A stretch of DNA of 64,000 nt, taken from Rhizobium bangladeshense. GTDB lineage: Bacteria; Pseudomonadota; Alphaproteobacteria; Rhizobiales; Rhizobiaceae. Under the pieces are notes generated by a model. That model was given only the letters and a program-made list of their open reading frames with translations. It ran no database searches and was not told the DNA's origin. Position 1 is the stretch's first letter. Every line of letters starts with the position of its first letter. The stretch lies in contig NZ_LYPL01000002.1 in the NCBI RefSeq assembly GCF_001662075.1, forward strand, positions 496,001 to 560,000, given 5' to 3'. Shown here one piece after another: positions 28,413-38,837 of the stretch. The position numbers and the translations under genes were made by a program.

Positions 28413-30551
28413 ATGACCATTCTTTTATGCGTAATTGCATGCGGTCTGCTCTCGGTGGTCTATGCCGCCTGGGCAACTCGGTCGGTGCTTGCCGCCGATC
28501 AGGGCAATAGCCGGATGCAGGAGATCGCGGGCTATATCCGGGAAGGCGCTCAGGCCTATCTGACGCGCCAGTATCGCACCATTGCCCTCGTCGGCGTCGT
28601 TGTCTTCATCGCAGCCTGGCTGCTTCTTTCCGCCACGGCCGCCATCGGCTTCCTGATCGGCGCCGTGCTGTCAGGCGCTGCCGGTTTCATCGGCATGCAC
28701 GTCTCCGTCCGCGCCAACGTGCGCACCGCGCAGGCCGCGTCTGCCAGCCTCTCCGCCGGCCTCGACATCGCCTTCAAGTCGGGTGCGATCACCGGCATGC
28801 TGGTGGCGGGCCTCGCGCTGCTCGGCGTCTCCATCTACTACACTATTCTGACCGTCGGTCTCGGCCATGAGAGCGGCTCGCGCGACGTCATCGATTCGCT
28901 GGTGGCGCTCGGCTTCGGCGCTTCGCTGATCTCGATCTTTGCCCGTCTCGGCGGCGGCATCTTCACCAAGGGTGCCGATGTCGGCGGCGACCTCGTCGGC
29001 AAGGTGGAAGCCGGCATTCCCGAGGACGATCCGCGCAACCCGGCGACGATTGCCGATAACGTCGGTGACAATGTCGGCGACTGCGCCGGTATGGCCGCCG
29101 ACCTTTTCGAGACCTATGCGGTCTCCGTCGTTGCCACCATGGTTCTCGCCGCGATCTTCTTTGCCGGCGCGCCGATCCTCCAGTCCGCGATGGTCTATCC
29201 GCTGGCCATCTGCGCCGCCTGCATCATCACCTCGATCATCGGCACCTTCTTCGTTAAGCTCGGTTCGAACGGCTCGATCATGGGCGCCCTCTACAAGGGC
29301 CTCATCGTCACCGGCCTGCTGTCGATCGTCGGTCTCGGCGCCGCCACCTCGCTGACGATTGGCTGGGGCTCGCTCGGCTCCGTTGCCGGTGCCGACGTGA
29401 CCGGCACGAACCTCTTCATTTGCGGTCTCGTCGGCCTCGTCGTCACCGCGCTGATCGTCGTCATCACCGAATATTACACCGGCACTGGCAAGCGTCCGGT
29501 CGTCTCGATCGCCCAGTCGTCGGTCACCGGTCACGGCACCAACGTCATCCAGGGTCTGGCGGTCTCGCTGGAATCGACGGCGCTTCCCGCCATCGTCATC
29601 GTCGGCGGCATTCTCGGCACCTATCAGCTCGGCGGCCTTTTCGGCACCGGCATCGCGGTCACCGCCATGCTCGGCCTTGCCGGCATGATCGTTGCGCTCG
29701 ATGCCTTCGGTCCGGTCACCGACAATGCCGGCGGCATCGCCGAAATGTCGCATCTGCCGCCCGAAGTGCGCAAGTCGACCGATGCGCTCGACGCGGTCGG
29801 CAACACCACGAAGGCGGTGACCAAGGGTTACGCGATCGGTTCGGCCGGCCTCGGTGCGCTGGTGCTTTTTGCCGCCTATGCCAACGATCTCAGGTATTTC
29901 GCCGCCCACGGCGACCAGTATCCCTACTTCGCCAATATCGGCGAAATCTCTTTCGAATTGTCGAATCCCTATGTCGTCGCCGGCCTGCTGTTCGGCGGCC
30001 TGATTCCCTATCTCTTCGGCGGCATCGCCATGACAGCCGTCGGTCGCGCCGCCGGCTCGATCGTCGAGGAGGTGCGCCGCCAGTTCAAGATGAAGCCGGG
30101 CATCATGCAGGGCACGGAAAAGCCGGATTACGGCAAGGCCGTCGACCTTCTGACCAAGGCGGCCATCCGCGAAATGATCGTGCCGTCGCTGCTGCCGGTG
30201 CTGGCGCCCATCGTCGTCTATTTCGGCGTGCTTCTGATCTCCGGTTCCAAGGCCTCCGCCTTTGCCGCCCTCGGCGCATCGCTGCTTGGCGTCATTATCA
30301 ACGGCCTCTTCGTCGCCATCTCGATGACATCAGGCGGCGGCGCCTGGGACAATGCCAAGAAGAGCTTCGAGGACGGGTTCGTCGACAAGGACGGCGTGCG
30401 TCACATGAAGGGTTCGGATGCACACAAGGCCTCCGTTACCGGCGATACCGTCGGCGATCCCTACAAGGACACAGCCGGCCCCGCCGTCAACCCGGCGATC
30501 AAGATCACCAATATCGTGGCACTGCTGCTGCTCGCCGTTCTCGCCGGCTGA
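28413..30551 (+). CDS. hppA: Membrane-bound proton-pumping pyrophosphatase, K+-independent type
   Basis: This 712-residue integral membrane pump hydrolyses pyrophosphate and moves H+ across the membrane; about 16 spans are expected. The substrate site is intact: DVGGDLVGK (about residue 189), then [19 protein letters not shown], and further acidic motifs near the end ([19 protein letters not shown]). GNTTK near residue 464 has Lys where K+-dependent pumps have Ala, so it should not need K+. The ATG before [10 protein letters not shown] is chosen, with GGGAGG upstream. A strong terminator follows. Confidence 0.96.
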   Translation: MTILLCVIACGLLSVVYAAWATRSVLAADQGNSRMQEIAGYIREGAQAYLTRQYRTIALVGVVVFIAAWLLLSATAAIGFLIGAVLSGAAGFIGMHVSVRANVRTAQAASASLSAGLDIAFKSGAITGMLVAGLALLGVSIYYTILTVGLGHESGSRDVIDSLVALGFGASLISIFARLGGGIFTKGADVGGDLVGKVEAGIPEDDPRNPATIADNVGDNVGDCAGMAADLFETYAVSVVATMVLAAIFFAGAPILQSAMVYPLAICAACIITSIIGTFFVKLGSNGSIMGALYKGLIVTGLLSIVGLGAATSLTIGWGSLGSVAGADVTGTNLFICGLVGLVVTALIVVITEYYTGTGKRPVVSIAQSSVTGHGTNVIQGLAVSLESTALPAIVIVGGILGTYQLGGLFGTGIAVTAMLGLAGMIVALDAFGPVTDNAGGIAEMSHLPPEVRKSTDALDAVGNTTKAVTKGYAIGSAGLGALVLFAAYANDLRYFAAHGDQYPYFANIGEISFELSNPYVVAGLLFGGLIPYLFGGIAMTAVGRAAGSIVEEVRRQFKMKPGIMQGTEKPDYGKAVDLLTKAAIREMIVPSLLPVLAPIVVYFGVLLISGSKASAFAALGASLLGVIINGLFVAISMTSGGGAWDNAKKSFEDGFVDKDGVRHMKGSDAHKASVTGDTVGDPYKDTAGPAVNPAIKITNIVALLLLAVLAG

Positions 30552-30587
30552 CGCACATAAAAAACGCGGCGCCGAAAACGCCCAAAC

Positions 30588-30620
30588 AAAAAACCCGCCG
30601 GATCGCTCCGGCGGGTTTTT
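30588..30620. terminator. Rho-independent terminator between hppA and bamE
   Basis: A 13-bp perfect stem (AAAAACCCGCCGG) around a 6-nt loop has A and T runs at the ends. It serves the convergent genes hppA and bamE. Confidence 0.92.
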
Positions 30621-30638
30621 CGTTCGAGACCTCTTCGA

Positions 30639-31172
30639 TCAGCGCAGGCTGCTGGGATTCTGCGGTGTGCCGCCGGCGCCGCCGCCGAACAGGCTGCGGG
30701 CCGCGCTCGCGGCGCTGCCGCCGGAAAGCATCTGCTGCAGGAAGGTGAGTTCCTTGCCGCCGGTCGGCGTGACGCGCCCGATCGTGTCGAACACCTTGCC
30801 GTCCTGCAGCGTATAATTGGCGCGGCGGCTGACGACGCCGTCCTTGTCGAAATAGATCGCCAGAACGCTCTGATCGACGACCTTCAGCTTCTGGAAGGCG
30901 ACCGAACGCGTGCGCCGCTGCGAGATGTAATAGAAGACTTCGCCGTCGAAGGTCGCCGTCGTCGACGGGGTGCCGAGTGAAAGCAGCGCCTGCTCGCGGC
31001 TCGAGCCTTCTGGAACGAGGTTCAGCGACTGCTGGTCGGCGACGTAGCCGCCATTGAGCACGGTGCCGGTCTGGCAGCCCGAAAGAGCAGTGGTTGAGGC
31101 GATTATGAAGGCAATGGCCGCGCTGCTGAAGAACTTCATGTCAGACTTGAAATACCGTTTCTTCAACGACAT
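30639..31172 (-). CDS. bamE: Outer-membrane assembly lipoprotein BamE (SmpA/OmlA)
   Basis: The 177-residue lipoprotein has a lipobox (LSGC) after a hydrophobic signal, and the SmpA/OmlA domain at about 45-125 with SREQALLSLGTPSTTATFDG and FYYISQ. It is an accessory of the BAM beta-barrel insertase. The C-terminal tail is Gly/Ser/Ala-rich. The start may instead be the ATG at 31139; both leave the signal intact. It is divergent from the bc1 chaperone gene. Confidence 0.92.
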   Translation of the reverse strand: MSLKKRYFKSDMKFFSSAAIAFIIASTTALSGCQTGTVLNGGYVADQQSLNLVPEGSSREQALLSLGTPSTTATFDGEVFYYISQRRTRSVAFQKLKVVDQSVLAIYFDKDGVVSRRANYTLQDGKVFDTIGRVTPTGGKELTFLQQMLSGGSAASAARSLFGGGAGGTPQNPSSLR

Positions 31173-31414
31173 CTACTCCCTTGAGTGTCGATAGCAGCCG
31201 TTTGGGCCTTGCACGCTTCCTCCTGCAAAACCATTGTGGCCATTCCGGGTCGAATGTCCCGAATTTGTTTCACTGACGCCTCGAAGACGTCGTCCCGAAA
31301 CTGGCCACGATCGGCATTGCAATTCGCGCCTGCTTCGGTAAACCAGCTTTCGAAATCATGCAACAAGGCCAGACGCCAGCCGGCGTGAAGATTGAGGCAT
31401 TTCCGGAAAAAACA

Positions 31415-31948
31415 ATGATCTTCGGACTCTTCCGCAAGAAAAACAACAATCACGCGATCGTCGACAGGCAATATGCGGCGCTGACGGCCGCCGCGCGCAT
31501 GCCGGAACTTTATGAGCGGCTCAATGTGCCGGATACGGTCATGGGCCGTTTCGAAATGCTGTCGATCGTGATGATTCTGTATTTTCGCCGCACGCGCGCC
31601 TCTGCCGTCAGCGGCCAGGAGATCGCCCAGGAGATCGTCGACGCCTTTTTCCAGGACATCGACTATTCGATCCGCGAACTCGGCATCGGTGACAACAGCG
31701 TGCCGAAACGCATGAAGAAGCTCGCCGGCATGTTCTACGGCCGGCTCGAAGCCTATTCGAAGGCGATGGATGTGGGCGATCGCGAAGCGCTTGCGCTGGC
31801 GCTTCAGCGCAATATCTACCCCGAAAGCCCCGCACCGGCTGACATGTCCGGCCTTGCCGGCTGGATGGTGGCGGCAGAAGCCCATCTGTCCGCCGTTCCG
31901 GAAGAGATGATCGCCAGCGGCTCGGCAACGCTGCCGCCGGTCGCTTGA
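31415..31948 (+). CDS. Ubiquinol-cytochrome c chaperone (CBP3-like)
   Basis: The 177-residue protein matches the Ubiq_cyt_C_chap family of alphaproteobacteria and mitochondria, which helps assemble cytochrome b of the bc1 complex. Features are YERLNVPDTVMGRFEMLSI, the helix with GQEIAQEIVDAFFQDIDYSI and a C-terminal GWMVAAEAHL. The start is the ATG before IFGLFRKK. It is followed after 11 bp by the DUF177 gene. Confidence 0.9.
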   Translation: MIFGLFRKKNNNHAIVDRQYAALTAAARMPELYERLNVPDTVMGRFEMLSIVMILYFRRTRASAVSGQEIAQEIVDAFFQDIDYSIRELGIGDNSVPKRMKKLAGMFYGRLEAYSKAMDVGDREALALALQRNIYPESPAPADMSGLAGWMVAAEAHLSAVPEEMIASGSATLPPVA

Positions 31949-31959
31949 AGGAGGAAATA

Positions 31960-32514
31960 ATGAAGAATGATCGGGACGATGTTCCCTTCTCCTATCACGT
32001 CAAGGTCGGCCATATCTCCGCCAACCCCGTCGAGGTCCATATCGAGGCCGACGCCAGCGAATTGAAGGCGCTCGCCAAGGCCTGGAACGTCGTCTCCGTC
32101 GAGGATCTGAGCGCCGATCTGCAGATTGGCCGCTGGAAGCGCGACGGAGTGCGCGTCAAGGGTCGCGTGCAGGCGAAGATCGTCCAGTCCTGCGTCGTGA
32201 CGCTGGAACCGGTCGAAGCCGCCATCGACGAAAACTTCGAGCAGATTTTCGTGCCCGAGGGCTCCAAGCTTGCCCGCCAGCCCGGCAATGACGCCGGTGA
32301 AATGCTGCTCGATCCAGACGGTCCTGACCTGCCCGAGACCTTTGTCGGCGATACGATCGATGCCGGCGAGGTAGTCGCGGAATTCGCCGCTCTTGCGATC
32401 GACCCCTATCCGCGCAAAGAGGGCGTCGAGTTCGAAGGTCATATCGAAGATAGCGGCGAGAACGATAAAAAGCCCTCCGCTTTCGCGGTTCTCAAGGACT
32501 GGAAAAAGGACTGA
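31960..32514 (+). CDS. DUF177 (YceD-like) protein
   Basis: The 184-residue acidic protein belongs to DUF177/YceD, which in other bacteria lies next to rpmF and plsX and has been linked to 23S rRNA metabolism. Motifs are VQSCVVTLEPVEAAIDENFE and the closing PFAVLKDWKK-type end (AFAVLKDWKKD). Here rpmF is absent and plsX follows after about 100 bp. The ATG at 31960 sits behind GAAGGAGG. Confidence 0.9.
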   Translation: MKNDRDDVPFSYHVKVGHISANPVEVHIEADASELKALAKAWNVVSVEDLSADLQIGRWKRDGVRVKGRVQAKIVQSCVVTLEPVEAAIDENFEQIFVPEGSKLARQPGNDAGEMLLDPDGPDLPETFVGDTIDAGEVVAEFAALAIDPYPRKEGVEFEGHIEDSGENDKKPSAFAVLKDWKKD

Positions 32515-32613
32515 AGCCTCGCTGGCATTTGACACAATTCAGTTGTATGCGACGCCAAAACCAGTATTTTGGCCGAAATTTCGCCCCTCGGCGGAAAGAA
32601 GGATCAGGGACGC

Positions 32614-33660
32614 GTGATCAGAATATCTCTCGACCTCATGGGTGGCGACTTTGGTCCCCAGGTTGTCATCCCCGGCGCTGCCAAGGCGCTGGATCGGCAT
32701 CCGGATATTTCCTTCGTTTTTTACGGTCTTAAGGAACAGTGCGATCCTGTTCTCGCCAAATTTCCGAGACTCAAGGAAAAATCGGTCTTTCACGATTGCG
32801 AGCTTGCGGTCAGCATGGAAGAGAAGCCGAGCCAGGCGCTGCGCCGCGGCCGCTATGTCTCCACCATGTGGCGTTCGATCGAGGCGGTGAAGACGGGCGA
32901 TGCCGATGTCGCGGTCTCGGCCGGCAATACCGGCGCCTTGATGGCGATGGCGAAGTTCTGTCTTCGCACCATGGCCAATATCGAACGCCCGGCGATCGCG
33001 GCGATCTGGCCCACGCTGAAGGGGGAGAGCATCGTGCTCGATGTCGGCGCGACGATCGGCGCCGATGCGCAGCAGCTGATGGATTTCGCCCTGATGGGTG
33101 GCGCCATGGCGCGCGCGCTTTTCGAGATCGAACGCCCGACGATCGGCCTTCTGAACGTCGGCGTTGAAGAGGTGAAAGGTCAGGAAGAGGTCAAGGAGGC
33201 CGGTAGGCTTTTGCGCGAGGCGAATATCGATTCACTCGAATATTCCGGCTTCGTCGAGGGCAACGATCTCGGCAAGGGGACCGTCGACGTCGTCGTCACC
33301 GAAGGGTTCTCCGGCAATATCGCCCTCAAGACCGCCGAAGGCACGGCCAAGCAGATCGCCGAATATCTGCGTGCGGCCATGTCGCGCACGCTGCTCGCCC
33401 GGATCGGCTACCTCTTCGCCAAAGGCGCCTTCGACATGCTTCGCGAGAAACTCGATCCGAGCAAAGTCAACGGTGGCGTGTTTCTCGGCCTGAACGGCAT
33501 CGTCATCAAGAGCCATGGCGGCGCCAATGCCGAAGGCATCGCCGCCGCGATCGAGGTCGGCTACGACATGGCCAAGAACGGCCTTAATCAGAAAATAGAA
33601 AACGATCTTAAGAAATATCATGCCAAGCGCCTGCCCCCGATGGGCCCGGAAGCGGCATGA
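32614..33660 (+). CDS. plsX: Phosphate acyltransferase PlsX
   Basis: The enzyme converts acyl-ACP to acyl-phosphate for phospholipid synthesis. At 348 residues it shows the family opening [12 protein letters not shown], the central [11 protein letters not shown] and [11 protein letters not shown], and [13 protein letters not shown]. The GTG at 32614 is chosen: AGGGA lies just upstream and the Asp-Gly-Gly opening falls at the right place. The stop is followed closely by fabH. Confidence 0.96.
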   Translation: MIRISLDLMGGDFGPQVVIPGAAKALDRHPDISFVFYGLKEQCDPVLAKFPRLKEKSVFHDCELAVSMEEKPSQALRRGRYVSTMWRSIEAVKTGDADVAVSAGNTGALMAMAKFCLRTMANIERPAIAAIWPTLKGESIVLDVGATIGADAQQLMDFALMGGAMARALFEIERPTIGLLNVGVEEVKGQEEVKEAGRLLREANIDSLEYSGFVEGNDLGKGTVDVVVTEGFSGNIALKTAEGTAKQIAEYLRAAMSRTLLARIGYLFAKGAFDMLREKLDPSKVNGGVFLGLNGIVIKSHGGANAEGIAAAIEVGYDMAKNGLNQKIENDLKKYHAKRLPPMGPEAA

Positions 33661-33680
33661 GCGATGGGGTTCAATCGAAT

Positions 33681-34652
33681 ATGATCCGTTCAGTGGTTCG
33701 CGGGTTCGGAGCCGCACTTCCGAAGCGCGTGATGACCAATCGAGATATGGAAGCCATCGTCGATACGTCGGACGAGTGGATCGTCCAGCGCACCGGCATC
33801 CGCCAGCGTTACGTGGCTGGCGACGACGAGACGACGGCCTCGCTCGGCGAGGCGGCCGCGCGGGCGGCGCTCGAAAATGGCGGCCTGACGCCCGCCGACA
33901 TCGATCTCATCATCTGCGCCACGTCGACGCCCGACAACACGTTTCCGGCGACCTCGGTCAACATCCAGAACCGTCTCGGCATGCGCCACGGCTTCGCCTT
34001 TGACGTTCAGGCCGTCTGCACCGGTTTCGTCTATGCGGTGACGACTGCGGACGCCTATATCCGCGGTGGCCTGGCAAAACGCGTCCTGGTGATCGGCTCC
34101 GAGACTTTTTCGCGCATTCTCGACTGGAACGACCGCACGACCTGCGTGCTCTTCGGCGACGGCGCCGGCGCAATCGTGCTGGAGGCGGCCGAAGGCGAGG
34201 GGACGTCTGCCGACCGCGGCGTGCTGACCGCGCATCTGCGTTCCGACGGTTCGCACAAGGACAAACTTTATGTCGACGGCGGACCGTCGACCACGGGCAG
34301 CGTCGGCAAGCTGCGCATGGAAGGCCGCGAGGTTTTCAAATACGCCGTCGGCATGATCACCGATGTCATCCAGGCTGCATTCGATTCGACCGGCACCACC
34401 GCCGAAGATCTTGACTGGCTGGTGCCGCACCAGGCCAATCGACGCATCATCGATGGTTCTGCGAAGAAGCTGAATATCGATGCGGAAAAGGTCGTCGTGA
34501 CGGTCGATCTGCACGGCAATACCTCGGCCGCCTCGATCCCGCTCGCGCTTGCGACCGCTGCCGGAGACGGCCGCATCAAGAAGGGTGACCTGGTGATGCT
34601 CGAAGCGATGGGCGGCGGCTTCACCTGGGGCGCCGTTCTGTTGCGCTGGTAA
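33681..34652 (+). CDS. fabH: 3-oxoacyl-ACP synthase III
   Basis: FabH condenses acetyl-CoA with malonyl-ACP to begin fatty-acid synthesis. The chosen ATG gives 323 residues and puts the active Cys ([11 protein letters not shown]) at about 113, with His (VPHQANRR) near 250 and Asn (LHGNTSAAS) near 280, as in the family. An alternative ATG at 33657 overlaps the plsX stop (ATGA) and would add eight residues. It belongs to the plsX-fabH-ihfA-merR run. Confidence 0.96.
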   Translation: MIRSVVRGFGAALPKRVMTNRDMEAIVDTSDEWIVQRTGIRQRYVAGDDETTASLGEAAARAALENGGLTPADIDLIICATSTPDNTFPATSVNIQNRLGMRHGFAFDVQAVCTGFVYAVTTADAYIRGGLAKRVLVIGSETFSRILDWNDRTTCVLFGDGAGAIVLEAAEGEGTSADRGVLTAHLRSDGSHKDKLYVDGGPSTTGSVGKLRMEGREVFKYAVGMITDVIQAAFDSTGTTAEDLDWLVPHQANRRIIDGSAKKLNIDAEKVVVTVDLHGNTSAASIPLALATAAGDGRIKKGDLVMLEAMGGGFTWGAVLLRW

Positions 34653-34756
34653 GCGCAAATCCTAAAAAACTGGCGGCGAACAAGAGCTTGACCGTGAGGC
34701 GCAAGACAAATACTCTTCGAACGCTTTCACAAAATAATTTGTAATGGGCGGGGACC

Positions 34757-35095
34757 ATGACCGGAAAAACAGTGACGCGAGCAGACCTGGCGGAATCCGT
34801 TTTCCGAAAGGTTGGGCTTTCCCGGACAGAATCCGCCGAACTTGTCGAAACCGTCATCGACGAAATCTGCAACGCCATAGTGCGTGGTGAAACCGTCAAG
34901 CTTTCTTCCTTCGCCACCTTTCAGGTTCGCGACAAGAACGAGCGGATCGGCCGCAACCCGAAGACCGGCGAGGAGGTTCCGATCTCTCCCCGCCGGGTCA
35001 TGACCTTCAAGGCATCGAACGTGCTGAAGACGCGCATCCTCAAGGCGCATGTCGCTCGCAAGGTCAAGCTGAAGCCGCAGAATCCGGCTCTCTGA
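34757..35095 (+). CDS. ihfA: Integration host factor subunit alpha
   Basis: The 112-residue HU/IHF DNA-bending protein begins [20 protein letters not shown]. The DNA-arm motif is [20 protein letters not shown], with the intercalating Pro in GEEVPI. The C-terminal extension is basic. It has a 104-bp leader after fabH. Confidence 0.96.
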   Translation: MTGKTVTRADLAESVFRKVGLSRTESAELVETVIDEICNAIVRGETVKLSSFATFQVRDKNERIGRNPKTGEEVPISPRRVMTFKASNVLKTRILKAHVARKVKLKPQNPAL

Positions 35096-35245
35096 TATCG
35101 GTCTTCCGCCTGCTCGGAACGGCTTTTTTCTCCCGCATCATCCATCGCCTGTGCGCAACGTCGACGCATGACTTGAATTGTCGACGCCAAACCTTTGAAA
35201 TATGGTGAGTCGCCGTTGGATCGAGCATGCGAGGTTGCGTAGCAT

Positions 35246-35788
35246 ATGACGTTGGACAAGAGCCCCGATGCCTTTCGCACCATCAGCGAAGTCGCAGACG
35301 ATCTTGATCTGCCGCAGCATGTGCTGCGTTTCTGGGAAACGCGGTTTCCTCAGATAAAGCCAATGAAACGCGGCGGCGGCCGTCGCTACTACCGGCCAGA
35401 GGATGTCGACCTTCTCAAGGGCATCCGGCATCTGCTCTATGATCACGGCTATACGATCAAGGGCGTGCAGAAGCTGCTGAAGACCAACGGCAACAAGTTC
35501 GTCATATCGGTCGGCCATGGCGACCTCGCCAGCGTCGAGGCGCTTGCCTCGGGCGTGCAGGAGACGGGATCGGGCGAGCCGCGCGTCGGCATGGCCGAGG
35601 AGGACCAGATTGTCGGCCGCGCCAAACCGCCCATCACCCGCCGGTTCTTCAACTTCGTCGCCGGAGACGACGATCAGCCGGAAGTCTCGATCGGCAAGTC
35701 GAGCATCGGCAAGGAAGACAGGGCGCTGCTGCAGGAGGCGCTTTACGACCTCCTCGAATGCAAGCGTCTGCTCGATCAGGTGCGTTGA
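35246..35788 (+). CDS. MerR-family transcriptional regulator
   Basis: The 180-residue protein has an N-terminal MerR winged helix ([20 protein letters not shown], then [15 protein letters not shown], and [12 protein letters not shown]). Its C-terminus is variable, without the cysteines of metal sensors. It is always found with ihfA in rhizobia as far as I know; target genes are unknown. Confidence 0.93.
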   Translation: MTLDKSPDAFRTISEVADDLDLPQHVLRFWETRFPQIKPMKRGGGRRYYRPEDVDLLKGIRHLLYDHGYTIKGVQKLLKTNGNKFVISVGHGDLASVEALASGVQETGSGEPRVGMAEEDQIVGRAKPPITRRFFNFVAGDDDQPEVSIGKSSIGKEDRALLQEALYDLLECKRLLDQVR

Positions 35789-35799
35789 GAAAACGCTCC

Positions 35800-36147
35800 T
35801 CAGGCTTCGGCAAGCAGCTTCATCGCCTGTTCGAGCTCGTTGAGCTGGAAAGGTTTGCGCAGCACCGGCAGCGTGCTAGGAGTGCTGCCTTCCGGCGCAC
35901 TGCCATAGCCCGTCGCATAGAGATAGGGTTTGCCGCGCTCGTCGAGCAGCTTTGCGACCGGCAGCGAACTCCGGCCGGCAAGTGAGACGTCGAGGATGGC
36001 GGCGTCGAACTCCGTGTCCCTGGCAGCTGCGAGCGCCCGTTCCAGATCGGGCGCAGTCGCGCAAACCCGATAGCCGAGATCGCTCAGCATGTCCTCGAGA
36101 AGCATGGCGATCAGCGCATCGTCCTCGACGATGAATATGTCTTTCAT
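35800..36147 (-). CDS. Single-domain response regulator (CheY-like)
   Basis: The 115-residue receiver domain has the acidic pair (VEDDALI, about 8-9), the phospho-acceptor Asp in AAILDVSLAG (about 52), Thr in YATGYG and Lys in VLRKPF. There is no output domain, so it acts by protein contact or phosphotransfer. The start is the ATG before KDIFIVEDD. It lies tail-to-tail with the MerR gene and divergent from the hybrid kinase, a possible partner. Confidence 0.9.
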   Translation of the reverse strand: MKDIFIVEDDALIAMLLEDMLSDLGYRVCATAPDLERALAAARDTEFDAAILDVSLAGRSSLPVAKLLDERGKPYLYATGYGSAPEGSTPSTLPVLRKPFQLNELEQAMKLLAEA

Positions 36148-36525
36148 GATCCCGTCCACCCATTCCCCTTGCTGGGCACGAAGTTTATGTGGACCGCTTG
36201 TGCTGCTCGTCAAGATGTTGCACGCAGCGGTAGTAAAACCTGTTGCGCAAAAGCCGCGCTGCGGTTTTACGGCACGATATGTGTAAACATGAAAGCCTAA
36301 GGCGCGGCAAGTGAATCTGAAAGATCGCGCCGCGCTTTTCGAAACAGCATATTGCCCGGCGAAATTCGTTGTGCAAAAGCTGGGATGCCATTTCAGCGAC
36401 GCCTACTGCAAAAATTGGCGAAATGGGAATCGCTTTACGGAAAGAATTATGCAGTAATTCAAAGCGTTGCAGCGTCCTTTGCGTGCGTCTGAAAGGACGC
36501 GCGGCGCTGTGAGAAGGGGTATGGA
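36148..36525. other. Divergent 378-bp region between receiver and hybrid kinase genes
   Basis: There is no gene here. Apart from the repeat at 36456-36512, a GC-rich inverted pair (AAAACCTGTTGCGCAAAAGC against GCTGCGGTTTTAC, 36234-36266) is loosely palindromic. Promoters of both genes must lie here. Confidence 0.45.
36456..36512. repeat. Rhizobial dispersed palindromic repeat before the hybrid kinase
   Basis: GCGTCCTTT at 36472-36480 is perfectly inverted at 36492-36500, with outer CAGC/GCTG pairs. The context (AATTCAAAGCGTTGCAGCG and GACGCGCGGCGCTGTGAG) closely resembles a common intergenic repeat in Rhizobium. It ends 13 bp before the kinase ATG, so it may form part of its leader. Confidence 0.65.
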
Positions 36526-38172
36526 ATGGATTTGCTGAGTGCCACGGATTGGCTGCGTCATAGGCCGGGCTATACCTATCCGCTGGCGGTTGCCTTCGTT
36601 GGTCTGACGCTTCTTCTGCGATTCGCCGCCAGCGATCATCTCTCCGGTTTTCCCTTCCTGAGTTTCCTCCCGGCGATCTTGCTCGCCAGTTTCATCGGCG
36701 GCGCAGGACCGGGCCTCGTTGCGGCCATGGTTGCGGCCTTCGTCGTTCAGCACTTTTTCGTCGAGCCGCATGACGCATTCTGGCCGGTCAGCGCAGGCCA
36801 ATGGGTTGGCCTTTCGACCTATCTGGTCAATGCGGCGATCATCATCGGACTGATGGAGATGATCATCATCGCCCATGGCAGGCAGAGCCGCCTCCGCTCC
36901 GAGCTCAACGGGTTCAACGCGCGCCTGGAGGAGACGGTGGCTGAGCGCACTGCCGCACTCAGGCACGAGATGGACGAGAATGCCGCCGCCCAGGCGCAGG
37001 TCCGCCAGCTGCAGAAGATGGAGACGATCGGTCAGCTCACAGGCGGCGTCGCCCATGATTTCAACAACATGCTGGCGATCATCATCGGCAATCTCGATCT
37101 TGCCCAGCGGCGCATGACCGGACACGAGGATCCACGCCTGCTGAACTCCCTTCAGAATGCCAGAGACGGAGCCCAGCGGGCCGCGGTGCTGACGGCGCGC
37201 CTTCTCGCCTTCTCGCGCCAGCAGCCGCTCGCCCCGGAGGTGATCGACATCAACAAGCTGGTCGGCGGCATGTCGGAGTTGCTGCGACGCACGCTCGGCG
37301 AACATATCCGCATCGAGACCGTGCTCGCCGGCGGCCTTTGGCCGAGCTTTGCCGATTTGAGCCAACTCGAAAACGCCATGTTGAACTTGGCCGTCAACGC
37401 GCGCGACGCTATGCCCGGCGGCGGTCATCTGACGATCGAGACTGCGAATACCGAACTGGATGAGCGATATTCACGGATGCATTCGGAGGTCGAAGCGGGC
37501 CAGTATGTGATGATCAGCATCACCGACACCGGCACCGGCATGTCGCCTGACGTGATCGACCGCGCCTTCGATCCGTTTTACACCACTAAAGGACCCGGCA
37601 AAGGGACTGGCCTCGGCCTCAGCCAGGTCTACGGCTACATCAAGCAGAGCGGCGGCCACATCAAGATCTATTCGGAGATCGACCGCGGAACGACGGTAAA
37701 GATCTATCTGCCACGCCATGTCGGCAAGGCGGATGCACGCCTCGCTGCCGCCGGCGCCCAGCCGATTCCCCAGGGCAGCGTCAACGATACGATCCTGGTG
37801 GTGGAGGACGATGAACACGTCCGCACCATGACCGCCGAAAGCCTGCATGAGCTCGGTTACACCGTATTGCAGGCGGGAAGCGGCGTAGAGGCGCTTCTCC
37901 TTCTTGAGGAGAATTCCGATATCGACCTGATCTTTACCGATATTGTGATGCCGCAGATGAGCGGGCGTCAGCTTGCCGACGCCGTTCAGGAAAAATGGCC
38001 AAGAATCAGGATCCTTTACACCACGGGTTACACGCGCAATGCCATCGTTCACAATGGCGTGCTGGATCACGGCGTTTCACTGCTTGCCAAGCCTTTCAGC
38101 CTGGAGCAGCTCGCCCATAAGATCCGCGAACTTCTGAATATGCCGGTGAGGATGGGAGACGAGGGGGCGTGA
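36526..38172 (+). CDS. Hybrid sensor histidine kinase with DUF4118-like membrane domain
   Basis: The 548-residue protein has about four N-terminal membrane spans like the KdpD DUF4118 unit (about 18-118), then a coiled coil (125-165) and the HisKA phospho-acceptor His (about 177, in GGVAHDFNN). The HATPase domain shows NLAVNARDAMPGGG, DTGTGMS and GTGLGLSQVYG, followed by a C-terminal receiver (about 421-540) with Asp in LIFTDIVMPQMSG. The class matches soluble-output hybrid kinases that signal to a partner receiver. The signal is unknown. No dedicated DNA-binding regulator is adjacent; the receiver at 35800-36147 is a candidate. Confidence 0.93.
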   Translation: MDLLSATDWLRHRPGYTYPLAVAFVGLTLLLRFAASDHLSGFPFLSFLPAILLASFIGGAGPGLVAAMVAAFVVQHFFVEPHDAFWPVSAGQWVGLSTYLVNAAIIIGLMEMIIIAHGRQSRLRSELNGFNARLEETVAERTAALRHEMDENAAAQAQVRQLQKMETIGQLTGGVAHDFNNMLAIIIGNLDLAQRRMTGHEDPRLLNSLQNARDGAQRAAVLTARLLAFSRQQPLAPEVIDINKLVGGMSELLRRTLGEHIRIETVLAGGLWPSFADLSQLENAMLNLAVNARDAMPGGGHLTIETANTELDERYSRMHSEVEAGQYVMISITDTGTGMSPDVIDRAFDPFYTTKGPGKGTGLGLSQVYGYIKQSGGHIKIYSEIDRGTTVKIYLPRHVGKADARLAAAGAQPIPQGSVNDTILVVEDDEHVRTMTAESLHELGYTVLQAGSGVEALLLLEENSDIDLIFTDIVMPQMSGRQLADAVQEKWPRIRILYTTGYTRNAIVHNGVLDHGVSLLAKPFSLEQLAHKIRELLNMPVRMGDEGA

Positions 38173-38207
38173 GGTGGCACACGCCGTGCATCTCCCGCCC
38201 TCACTCC

Positions 38208-38519
38208 TTATTCAAGAACCTGGATCACGCGGTGCGTCTTCGGCTCGACGATCACCCGCCGCTCGTTGACGACCGTGTAGGCATAGTCGGCGTTGGGCAC
38301 AGTATGGACCTCAATGGTGTCCGGCAGCGTGGTGCCAACCGTGATCTCGCCATCATAGACGACGGATGGCGTGTTTTGCTCCATAACATAGGTGCGCACC
38401 TCGCCGGGCAGGACGACGGAGCCGGTTGGTGCGGGATCGGTGACAACGACGGTGCTCTGTGCAAAGGCGGCCGAGCAGATGGTCAGCATGGCGGCGGTAG
38501 CCAGCATGATCTTACGCAT
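38208..38519 (-). CDS. Secreted DUF1236-type protein
   Basis: The 103-residue protein has a signal peptide (cleavage after SAAFA, about 20) and the DUF1236 core (LPDTIEVHTVPNADYAYTVV) ending in VEPKTHRVIQVLE. The family is periplasmic and of unknown role. GGAGA precedes the ATG at a suitable distance. It is convergent with the hybrid kinase gene. Confidence 0.85.
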   Translation of the reverse strand: MRKIMLATAAMLTICSAAFAQSTVVVTDPAPTGSVVLPGEVRTYVMEQNTPSVVYDGEITVGTTLPDTIEVHTVPNADYAYTVVNERRVIVEPKTHRVIQVLE

Positions 38520-38837
38520 GGGATGTTCTCCTTTTTGAACTCTGAACATCAAGGCAACGCCGCCCATAGGGCATAGTTCCGCCACCAGCTTGCCGTCGTG
38601 GCAGAGGCGGGGAGCCGATTCCCTGTTGCTAAGTCAATTTATGCTCCATACGGTTGAGCTGTCCGAATCACATTCAGTGCGAGTCTTCCGGTGGCAGCAG
38701 GGTCGGGCTCTTTACCCTTCGTTAACCATGTCGGCGGTTTATGTCAGGTGAACGGCCGGCTGGTCGTTGATTCGAAGGTCCGTCGCGTTTCGGTTCGCGA
38801 ATGGATATCTGGAAAAACGATTGCGGCGGCTCGAGAC

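Noticed and set aside
28671..29909. 412-codon minus-strand frame
   Set aside because: Asp/Gly/Arg-rich shadow of hppA without any domain pattern.
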